From: Trujillonella endophytica
Lineage (GTDB): Bacteria; Actinomycetota; Actinomycetes; Mycobacteriales; Geodermatophilaceae
Assembly: GCF_900110555.1 (NCBI RefSeq)
Contig: NZ_FOEE01000004.1
Coordinates: 1 to 64,000 of the forward strand
DNA: 64,000 nucleotides
Direction of reading: 5' to 3'
The notes beneath the pieces are model-generated. The model searched no databases and was not told the DNA's origin. It saw nothing but the letters and a program-made list of their open reading frames with translations. This document shows, one piece after another, positions 49,831-57,808 of this stretch. Every line of letters begins with the position of its first letter. Within the stretch, counting starts at the first letter, position 1. The position numbers were made by a program, and so were the translations under genes.

Positions 49831-50934
49831 GCGGTGTGCAAGCCCCTCAGTCCGCACGGAGTCCGCAGGACGGGCAAACGCAACCTCGATCGCGGCCCGC
49901 GTCCGCGTCTCGGCGTCCGGCCACAGGTGGCTATAGGTGCGCAGCGTCTCGGTTTCATCGGCGTGGCCGAGGACGTGGGCCACCGTCTTGACCGACTCGC
50001 CATAGCGGATGAGCGCCGACGCGGTGAAATGCCGCAGGTCGTGGAAGCGTGCGGCGGGCAGGCCGGCGCGCCGGCGCAGTGGTTGCCACACCGCGCCGTT
50101 GAACGTGTTGGGCCAGACCGGCCCACCGGTCCGCGACCGGAACACCAGGTCGTTGGGGCCGGCGGGGAACGCCGCGAGGTGCTCGGCCAACGCCGTTGAA
50201 ACCACGTCGGCCAACGGAACCGTGCGGATGCTCCGGCGGGTCTTGGGTGGGCCTAGCTTCGGCGGCGCACCGGGAACGAGCGTCAGCTGCTCTACGACGT
50301 CGAGTTCCCGCTCGAGGAACCGCACCCGGCCGACCTTCAAACCAAGTGCCTCACCGAGCCGCAGCCCGCAGCCGGCTCCCAGCACGACGAGGGCCCGGTA
50401 GCGATCCGGTGCCGCGGCCACGAGGGCCTCGACTTGCTCGACGGTCAGCGGGACGACCCGCTCCCGATGCGGCCGCGGCGGCAGCGTCTCGCGGCACGGT
50501 GACTTAACGAGGAAACCGTCCTCCACCGCGTCGGTGAATACGCTCGCCAGCAGCGCCATTACCTGACGGCTGGTCGTCGGCGACAGCTTGTCCTCAATGC
50601 CCCGGCGAAAGCCGAGCACCTGCGTACGGGTGACCGCCGAGAGGCCCCTGTCCCCGAACGCCGGCAGCAGGTGGTTGCGCAGGTAGGAGTCGTACGTGCG
50701 GCGAGACGTGTCGCGAAGCGGTTGCGCAGGCAGCCAGGTGCTGACGTAGACCCGGAAAGTGCAGCGGCCTCGCATCGGATCGACCCAGTCGCCACGCACC
50801 AGCGCTGCGGTCTGCTCGTCGAGCCAGCGTTGGGCGTCCACCTTCCGTTTGAAGTGACGGGCGTGCTCCTTGCCGGACGCGTCGCGGAAGCGCGGCCTGT
50901 ACGTGCCGTCGGGTCGACGGGCGATGCTGGCCAT
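49825..50934 (-). CDS. int: Tyrosine site-specific integrase
   Basis: The 369-aa product has an N-terminal AP2-like arm-binding part (SIARRPDGTYRPRFRDASG), a SAM-like core-binding domain (about 60-160) and a catalytic domain with the full set: Arg in GCGLRLGEAL, Lys in PPKTRRSIR, HxxR in HDLRH, the second His in LGHAD and Tyr in TYSHLWP. It should integrate and excise the element. The ATG at 50934 was chosen because GAGG lies about 8 bases upstream and the protein begins as phage integrases do; the frame is open further upstream but not integrase-like. Its stop touches the tadA remnant. Confidence 0.94.
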   Translation of the reverse strand: MASIARRPDGTYRPRFRDASGKEHARHFKRKVDAQRWLDEQTAALVRGDWVDPMRGRCTFRVYVSTWLPAQPLRDTSRRTYDSYLRNHLLPAFGDRGLSAVTRTQVLGFRRGIEDKLSPTTSRQVMALLASVFTDAVEDGFLVKSPCRETLPPRPHRERVVPLTVEQVEALVAAAPDRYRALVVLGAGCGLRLGEALGLKVGRVRFLERELDVVEQLTLVPGAPPKLGPPKTRRSIRTVPLADVVSTALAEHLAAFPAGPNDLVFRSRTGGPVWPNTFNGAVWQPLRRRAGLPAARFHDLRHFTASALIRYGESVKTVAHVLGHADETETLRTYSHLWPDAETRTRAAIEVAFARPADSVRTEGLAHRP

Positions 50935-51538
50935 TCGGCTCACCTCGAGAGGACGGAGGAGGCCGGAAGTGGCGCTGCCTCGGTCCTGCGGGAGTAGCAC
51001 CTCTAGACCGCTTATGCGCCCGACCGTTGTGATCCGTGGACAACGAAGGGCCTGTGGACAACGGGCGCCCCAGGTGTTCCTCCAGTACTCCCGCCTAGGT
51101 CCTGGAGAAGTACTGGCGAACTGGTGGCCGGTGCCCGCCTTCGCTGATCGGAACAGAAGAACCCGGTTACACGCTGTGGTTGAGCGCGGATCCCGCGCTG
51201 TCTGCCCGACCGTCGGCCGCGTCGAGCGATCCGCACCCGATTCCAGCCAACTTGGCTCTACATCTCCTAATGACCTGGCCAACTGCCGCTCGCCGGTCCT
51301 GGGACCGGCCGAACGCGACGCAACCGGTCCTTGCCGCCGTCAGCTCCCTGCGGCAACGGCGACGGCTCAAGGCCGGACGAGGGTGGAGAAGGCGGCTTCT
51401 AATCAGTCGCGCGGGCCCATCCTCTGGCGCGCCGGCGCCGAGCCTCACGGGCCAGGCCACGCCAGGCCAGACAGCACCGCTTCGCGCGAGCGACCACGCG
51501 GAACCCCCCCATCAAGGCTCCCACGCCCCGACGCTAAG
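50935..51538. other. Intergenic region upstream of the integrase
   Basis: About 600 bases with no convincing gene. It contains two boxes that read TTGTCCACA/G on the minus strand (51053-51061 and 51035-51043, 18 bp apart) and an inverted repeat CCAGTACT...AGTACTGG (51082-51089 and 51109-51116). These could be arm-type integrase sites, a promoter or DnaA-box-like sequences. A small excisionase was looked for and not found. Confidence 0.4.
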
Positions 51539-54340
51539 TCAGGATCCGCCCGCCTGAAGGCTGACAGTCGTCTTCTCATACTGCTCAAAGAGGAGTCGCT
51601 GACGGTCTCGCTCAGCCTCGAGGTGCCCATTCGCCCCGAAGGCCGCACACACCAAAGCGTCGAGCTTCTGATGGGCCTCAGTCAGCTCAAGCCTCATCCT
51701 CAACGGGTCGTACTGCATGCCAAGGGGTGTGGTCGGGTTCTCCTCCCGAACCCTAAGAACCTCTTGCCCAGCCAAGACGATTTCGGCACGAAGATCGGAT
51801 TCCATGGTGGGAACCGGCAACGTATTCCAAACGATCGTGTTCGTGAAGCTTGGGTCAGACTTCATGCGCCCCCCGACCGTCTTCTGCCAGGTCATGAACA
51901 TGGACGACGAGATCATCGCGAAGAGGAAGCCATCTGGATCTGGTGACGTGAACAGCTTGATCGAGGCGATCACATCTGATGACAGTCGCGCCACCGTTGC
52001 GTGAGTTCGGCCCTCCGCGAATGTCTGCGGGATGCCCAGATAGTCTGTGCTCGGTTGACGGCGCTCCTCGAAAAGGTGCGGAGTAGCAACCCCCCTCCTC
52101 GTCATCAACTTCGGGCTAGCGGCTCGGCGTTGCCGAATCTCGTTGAGACGTCCCCGAATCAGTGCGCTTCTTTCCAACTCGGCGAGGTCGGCACCGACGA
52201 ACCATAGGCACCATCGTTGCAGCCCATTAATCAACTCGTCGCCGCCTCGGTAGCGCCGAAGGTAACGAACTGCGATGGAATCGTCGGCAACTTCGTCATA
52301 CTGATCTGGCTCGACCGTTAAGAATCCCCAGTCAACCGCCTTCGATCCAGCCTGGACCTCCGGCAACTGTGGAGCACTGGGGCGCATCCTCTTTCGCACG
52401 AGGACATTCGGACCGTCAACAAGGTACGCATTTATGCGGTCCACCCGCCGACCTAATGGATCAACCAGTGCGCCACCGATATAGTCAAAGAGTAGCGCCG
52501 CAGTCCCGCGCTCTCGATCAAATCCTACGATTACACAATGGACAGCTGCGCCGCCGGAGGATTCCGACGTCCATGGAAAAGTGCGATGAGCGAACCGCAC
52601 ACGCCAACCGTTCGCAAGGATTGCTCCCCACAGCGTTGGTACGGCCTGACCTTGCGCGATCGAGTTGGTGGACACGAACGCCCACCTCGACCTCGCTTCG
52701 CCGTAGTAGTCGATCGCCTTCGCGTACCAGCCGGATACATAGTCGAGAAATCCGTCGTACTGCACACCCCAAACAAGCCGGAGATCGTCCGTCTGTCCAG
52801 CGCTTCGTTCCTTCGGCCCCAAGAATGGAGGATTTCCGGCCATAATCACATCTGGCCCCGCAGGGACAACCTCTGACCAATCCATGCGCAGTGCATTTCC
52901 AACAACGATTTTCGCGGATCGCTGAATCGGCAGCCGCTCGGGCGCAACGCCAAAACGCTCCCTCATCTTCAGGTCGCACTGCCGGTCCATGAGGAACATC
53001 GCTGTCTCCGCGATGCGGGCAGGCCACTCGTCGAGCTCGATGCCAGAGAAGTGATCAAGCGTCACCTTAAGCAGATGGGTCCAATCCGCGCCAAGAGCGG
53101 TCGCACCCTCGCCCTGCTGGAGATTAGCAAGGCCGTCCATGACGCGAAGTTCCAGCTCCCGTAGTTCCCGGTAGGCGACGATGATGAAGTTGCCGCACCC
53201 GCAAGCCGGATCCAGGTACCGAATCTCGCCAAGCCTTTTCCACAGCGCATTGAGGGCGTTGATCCGCTTCTGGGGGGTCTCTCGTGTAAGCGCAGCATCG
53301 GCCTCTGCGCGAAGTTCGTCTAGAAAGAGAGGGTTGAGCGTCTTGAGGATGTTCACCTCCGACGTGTAGTGCTCCCCCAGCTCTCGCCGGGTCTGTGCAT
53401 CACGCACGGACTGAAACATCGAGCCAAAGATGGCCGGGCTGATCGTTGACCAGTCGACGGCGGATGCAGCCAGCACCGCCTCACGGAAGTCGCTGCCCAG
53501 ACTCGGGAGCCTAATCGGCTCCTCGAAGATCCCACCGTTCACGTAAGGGAGCGCTAGAAGTTCCGCAGCGAGTCCATTGCGGTCGACTGGCGCGGTGTCC
53601 AGAACCCGAAAGAGCTCGTTGAGGCGTTCGCCGATGTCTGAACCGTCACGCGCTGTGTGATCCTTAACGAAATCTTGGAACAGGCCAGGCAATGGCTCGC
53701 CGTCTGGCGCCTTCCACATCTCCGTATCGTCACCAAACAGTAGGAAGAGGACACGCGCAAGGGTCACGGAGATCTCGTGGTCACGCTTCTTGGTGTCGAA
53801 ATCAGCTGCATAGCTCCGTTCGACCGCAGAATACATCTGCGCCATCAACCGCGACGCGCGCTTGCTCTCGCTCTTGGTCTCTACGTCGAACGCAGCTCGT
53901 ACCCGTGACAGGACTTCATTTACATCGATGACGACATCGCTCGGCAGTCGGATCGCATTGAGCTTTGCCACGAATTGCGGATCGGCTTGCCCGACTAGGT
54001 GGACGTGCCTAGCAGGACGTGAGATGACGCCGTTTCCCTTACTCGTACGCGACGGCCAGCGCCAGACCTGTTTGCCAGTGCCATGGAAGATCACGAGTCG
54101 GTTAGTGGACACCTTAGCAATTGCCTGGTCGATCTTTGCCTCGCCGACCGCCCCCGGAAGAGCAGCAACTTCCCAAACGCGAACCCCCTTGTAAGAGGAC
54201 ACGTTGGTCGCGCTGACGTGATACCCGTCCTCAAGCTCAACCTGGATCGGCGCGTGGTCAGGGCTGTGCCAAAACAAGTCGAGTCGGAAGAGGTCGCCGA
54301 ACCTTCCGCCATCCGCCTTCGTGAGCAGTGGCTCGGTCAT
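51539..54340 (-). CDS. MmeI/Eco57I-like adenine-specific DNA methyltransferase
   Basis: The 933-aa product should methylate adenine (N6) in a DNA target. An N-terminal domain (about 1-140) without a visible PD-(D/E)XK nuclease site is followed by a helical spacer (about 150-345, ERSYAADFDTKKRDHEIS). Next is the methyltransferase domain with motif I DPACGCGNF (377-385) and motif IV NPPF (503-506), and then a probable target-recognition and C-terminal helical region. The domain order is that of MmeI-type enzymes. The ATG at 54340 overlaps the stop of the upstream helicase (ATGA). GC is visibly lower than in the chromosome genes. The cutting activity probably comes from the partner helicase protein. 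Confidence 0.9.
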   Translation of the reverse strand: MTEPLLTKADGGRFGDLFRLDLFWHSPDHAPIQVELEDGYHVSATNVSSYKGVRVWEVAALPGAVGEAKIDQAIAKVSTNRLVIFHGTGKQVWRWPSRTSKGNGVISRPARHVHLVGQADPQFVAKLNAIRLPSDVVIDVNEVLSRVRAAFDVETKSESKRASRLMAQMYSAVERSYAADFDTKKRDHEISVTLARVLFLLFGDDTEMWKAPDGEPLPGLFQDFVKDHTARDGSDIGERLNELFRVLDTAPVDRNGLAAELLALPYVNGGIFEEPIRLPSLGSDFREAVLAASAVDWSTISPAIFGSMFQSVRDAQTRRELGEHYTSEVNILKTLNPLFLDELRAEADAALTRETPQKRINALNALWKRLGEIRYLDPACGCGNFIIVAYRELRELELRVMDGLANLQQGEGATALGADWTHLLKVTLDHFSGIELDEWPARIAETAMFLMDRQCDLKMRERFGVAPERLPIQRSAKIVVGNALRMDWSEVVPAGPDVIMAGNPPFLGPKERSAGQTDDLRLVWGVQYDGFLDYVSGWYAKAIDYYGEARSRWAFVSTNSIAQGQAVPTLWGAILANGWRVRFAHRTFPWTSESSGGAAVHCVIVGFDRERGTAALLFDYIGGALVDPLGRRVDRINAYLVDGPNVLVRKRMRPSAPQLPEVQAGSKAVDWGFLTVEPDQYDEVADDSIAVRYLRRYRGGDELINGLQRWCLWFVGADLAELERSALIRGRLNEIRQRRAASPKLMTRRGVATPHLFEERRQPSTDYLGIPQTFAEGRTHATVARLSSDVIASIKLFTSPDPDGFLFAMISSSMFMTWQKTVGGRMKSDPSFTNTIVWNTLPVPTMESDLRAEIVLAGQEVLRVREENPTTPLGMQYDPLRMRLELTEAHQKLDALVCAAFGANGHLEAERDRQRLLFEQYEKTTVSLQAGGS

Positions 54341-57300
54341 CGCGCGGTCACACCGATCGAGCAAACAATTTTAATCTCTTCTTTCTCGGCCGACCCGATT
54401 ACGAGGCGTTCCTCCCCGTGAACTTGCTTCACAAGATCCGCGAGGTCCTGGTCGGAGTACTTGCTTCGTCGGGCTTGACGAAGACGAACGTTGGCGTACT
54501 CGGTCAGCGGCCTGTCCATCATGGCGCTTACTGCGTCGCTTGCGTCGGCGCCATAGATCGTTCCCCCGAGACGTTCCACAGCCCACTTGCGCACCCCGCG
54601 AAGCGCGCCGGCGGCGACCATCTCGTTGCCAAGCTTCCCCTTCACCAGGAGCGCCTCCCGGTCGAAGTGATCCCGCCGCAGCGGCGCCGTTGGGGTCGTT
54701 TCGTCGGCGCGGAAGACGTGGAGGGCTTCAAGTGGCGTCAGGAGGCGCTCGACAGAGCTGCTGCCATCTGCACTGTCGAACGACGCGGCGAATGCGTCGA
54801 TGCCGGTTGACGTTCGGGCGTAGGTAGTCACGCCCGTCTTGACCTCGTTGCCGTATGGGCCTCGGCTGCTATGCATAAGGTCCTGCATTTTCATGACCTT
54901 GGCTGCGAGATGCGGATTTTGGTCCTTAATGTTCGACCATACGAGCCAAGCTTCGCTCACTGCGTCAGCTTCACCCTCGTCCTGGACAAGCTCGTCCTCT
55001 GACGGGATAGCGCCCTTATATAGATCGTCGAGCAGATTTACTTCCTTCTCGTCACCGAAGAACCGCTCGTCGGAGCCGAAGGCAGCAGCGTTGTCACCGA
55101 GCCTCTGCCTGATCCGCTGCCGAAGGAGGATGGCCTGCTCAACCTTCTCGTGCGTGATCATGTATATGAAAACTCTGTCGGACTTCTGGCCCACCCGGTC
55201 GACGCGGCCCGCGCGTTGGATGATGCGGATAATCGCCCAGGGCAGGTCATAGTTGACCACGATGTGAGAGTCCTGAAGGTTCTGACCTTCCGAGAGGACG
55301 TCGGTCGCCACTAAGACGTCGATGGGATCCATTACCGGCATCTCTTCGGTCTCTTCGCCGGGTAGCCGGTTGCTTTCCGGAGAGAATCGGCGGGCGATAG
55401 CCGCCGGGTCATCCGAGTCCCCGTAAGCCAAGCCGACATGCTGTACGCCGGCATCCTTCAAAGCCTTCGCAACGTACTCAGCGGTGTCGGCGTACTCAGT
55501 AAAAACGAGCACCTTCTCGCCGGGGTGGTCGTCTCGGAGCATATCTACGAGGGCATTCGCCTTGGTGTCCTTGACCGGATCCCAAGCTCCGAAGCGGTCG
55601 AGAAGTTGAGTGATGATTGCGTTGTCGCGCAGCAGATCCTTGCGCAAGCTAGATTTGAAGATGCCAGTCTGCAACCACTTTGTGGAGGCGGGTAGTCGAC
55701 GATGTAGTTCGCGATAGCGCGACGCCAGACTGCCACCCATTTCCTCGTGCTCTTCGAGGTCCGAGTCCGAGACTGTGAACTGATGGTCGCTGAAACTTCC
55801 GAGCGGAACGGCCAGAGCGTTGTCGATGGCGTAAACAAAGAGCTCGTTTCGGGCTCGTTGGCGTTGAAGGCTCAGTATGAAGGAGTGTCCCGACGAGGAG
55901 AGACGCTTGAACAAACCGATGCGCACAAAGCCGCTAACGTTGCCTCGCCCGGACCGGATATCGGCGATGATTTTGGCGTCCTCGATGGTGTGCGGAGCCT
56001 TCGGGTTGTCATACTCGGCAAGCCGATAGCGCGGGAGAACGAGGTCCCTGATCGCGTCGAGCGTGTCGTCGCTCTCCATAAACTGCGCTGGGTCGTCGTC
56101 GGCGAAGTCGAGGCTTAGCGGCTTGGGGACACGAATGGGAAAATGAAACCTTTGACCGTTCGCGAACTCCAGGTACTCGCGTACTTCAACCCCGCCGCCA
56201 GGCAGGGAGACCATCTCCTTCTTGGCTGTCCTTTTGATGAACGAGCGCGTGCGGCGAACGAGGTGATCGCTCATTAGGCGCTTCCAGTCCTCGGCCTCTT
56301 CCGAGCGACGGAAGGCAGCGAGCGTGGTGATCTTTCCGTCGACCTTATCTACCAGGGCCTTATCCTTCGTCATGGCTGCAGTCGGCTGGATGCCGAGATC
56401 CTCGTCGTCGTCAATGTAGAGTCCGACTTGATTCGCAACGTCGGCGAACGCGAGGTTATACGGAGTCGCCGTCAGAAGCAGGACCTTCGAACCGTTGCGG
56501 CGAATGTAGTCCTGGATCGCCTCATAGGCCCTCGTTGAACTATTGCGCAGATTGTGCGACTCGTCGCAAATGACCAAATGGAACCGCTTCAGCTCGGGCA
56601 ATCTTCTGTCCGCCACTGAATACGGGATGACTCTGGAACCGCGGAGGTCATACCTTTCCAGGTGCTCGTTCCACATACGCTCGAGGTTCTTCGGACACAA
56701 CACGAGGGTCGTGTAGTCTTCCGCCGCCTCCAGCATCAGTGCAGTCGCGATTGCCGTAAGGGTCTTGCCCAGTCCAACGACGTCGCCGAGCATCGTCCCG
56801 CCTCGTCGGACGATGCGGCGCGCGAGCGTGCGGACGGCAGTCTCCTGATAGTCGAGAAGCAGGTTCTCGATTGAAGGTGGCAGAACGTAGCCGAGACCTT
56901 CTCGCGCATCCTCGGACATTGCGTGGCAAACCTTAAGGTAGACCTCGTACGGCGTCGGCTGCGTTTCGGACGCCCACGACTCCGCTATAAGGTCGATGAT
57001 TTCTGACGAGATCCGAAGTGAAAAGGGATCGTCCCACCGATCAGTGAACCAGGCGGCAAGTTTACCCGCTGCGTCTTTCTCGACGACGTCGATGTTCAAC
57101 TCAAGATTCTTGAATAGGCCGGCATTCGTCAAGTTGGATGAGCCAACATAGGCGCGGCGTTCTGCAAAGGCATTGCCCGGTGCGTGAAAGATGTAGGTCT
57201 TACCATGCAGCGGCGCGGTCGTGAACACCTTCACCTCGACAGCCCCAGACTCCAGTTGCCCCTTTAGTTGCTGGAGGGTTGTCTGTTCTCCTTCGGACGG

Positions 57301-57657
57301 CAGGCCGCGCATCAACTGCGTCCGGAGGTGCTTGACAAGTTGATCCTTGGCGGCGAGGGCCTTGCCCATGTCGTTGAGGTCCGAGCCATAGGGAGGCGGC
57401 TGAACTGCATCCTGCAGCGCAGCGAGCATGAGCGCCGAGTCCGCTGGCATCACCATCCCGATGAGCACCCGCGCCACGGCGGGTTCGGTTGATTGCCTGT
57501 CGGCGACCTTGTTGTTCACTATGTCGGAGAAGCTGGCCCAGCCTCGGAGATCGAAGTACCCAGTGGCAATATCACAAGAGTCGAAGTTGGCGAGGGCTGT
57601 CTTGAGTGCAGGGCCGATGGATGACTCAGTCGTTAGGTTGTCGAAGATGTCCGGCAT
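54337..57657 (-). CDS. PLD-nuclease/SNF2-helicase fusion protein
   Basis: The 1106-aa product joins an N-terminal phospholipase-D-type nuclease domain (about 1-215; HGK at 151-153 and GSSN at 172-175) to an SF2/SNF2 ATPase. The ATPase has motif I VGLGKT (294-299), motif II DESH (365-368), motif III TATPY (396-400) and the C-lobe QRAGRVDRVGQ (814-824). The C-terminal 250 residues are unassigned. It should translocate on DNA and cut through the PLD domain, which has a single HxK half-site and so probably works as a dimer. GGAGGA stands 5 bases before the ATG. It is followed by the methyltransferase with a 4-base overlap, a restriction-modification-like arrangement. Confidence 0.9.
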   Translation of the reverse strand: MPDIFDNLTTESSIGPALKTALANFDSCDIATGYFDLRGWASFSDIVNNKVADRQSTEPAVARVLIGMVMPADSALMLAALQDAVQPPPYGSDLNDMGKALAAKDQLVKHLRTQLMRGLPSEGEQTTLQQLKGQLESGAVEVKVFTTAPLHGKTYIFHAPGNAFAERRAYVGSSNLTNAGLFKNLELNIDVVEKDAAGKLAAWFTDRWDDPFSLRISSEIIDLIAESWASETQPTPYEVYLKVCHAMSEDAREGLGYVLPPSIENLLLDYQETAVRTLARRIVRRGGTMLGDVVGLGKTLTAIATALMLEAAEDYTTLVLCPKNLERMWNEHLERYDLRGSRVIPYSVADRRLPELKRFHLVICDESHNLRNSSTRAYEAIQDYIRRNGSKVLLLTATPYNLAFADVANQVGLYIDDDEDLGIQPTAAMTKDKALVDKVDGKITTLAAFRRSEEAEDWKRLMSDHLVRRTRSFIKRTAKKEMVSLPGGGVEVREYLEFANGQRFHFPIRVPKPLSLDFADDDPAQFMESDDTLDAIRDLVLPRYRLAEYDNPKAPHTIEDAKIIADIRSGRGNVSGFVRIGLFKRLSSSGHSFILSLQRQRARNELFVYAIDNALAVPLGSFSDHQFTVSDSDLEEHEEMGGSLASRYRELHRRLPASTKWLQTGIFKSSLRKDLLRDNAIITQLLDRFGAWDPVKDTKANALVDMLRDDHPGEKVLVFTEYADTAEYVAKALKDAGVQHVGLAYGDSDDPAAIARRFSPESNRLPGEETEEMPVMDPIDVLVATDVLSEGQNLQDSHIVVNYDLPWAIIRIIQRAGRVDRVGQKSDRVFIYMITHEKVEQAILLRQRIRQRLGDNAAAFGSDERFFGDEKEVNLLDDLYKGAIPSEDELVQDEGEADAVSEAWLVWSNIKDQNPHLAAKVMKMQDLMHSSRGPYGNEVKTGVTTYARTSTGIDAFAASFDSADGSSSVERLLTPLEALHVFRADETTPTAPLRRDHFDREALLVKGKLGNEMVAAGALRGVRKWAVERLGGTIYGADASDAVSAMMDRPLTEYANVRLRQARRSKYSDQDLADLVKQVHGEERLVIGSAEKEEIKIVCSIGVTAR

Positions 57658-57669
57658 AAGTCCTCCATC

Positions 57670-57694
57670 GGGTCAGCTTCGCGGCGGCTGACCC
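57670..57694 (-). terminator. Hairpin between relaxase and helicase genes
   Basis: GGGTCAGC (57670-57677) pairs with GCTGACCC (57687-57694), loop 9. It lies just upstream of the helicase ribosome binding site and downstream of the relaxase, so it may be a terminator for the relaxase or an operator for the helicase. Confidence 0.45.
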
Positions 57695-57808
57695 TACTTG
57701 GGGACCCAGAGGTCCTCGGCGCAACGCGCGTCAGCGTCACCGCCCAGCTTGATGGATTGACCTCAACCGGCGGCATCCGGCTCATGGGGCCTGACGGGCC
57801 ACGTACGG

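Noticed and set aside
51539-57657. Assignment of the restriction-like pair to DISARM or BREX
   Set aside because: The helicase and methyltransferase recall parts of those systems, but the DUF1998 gene (drmB), a separate drmC, pglZ and brxC are all absent on both sides.
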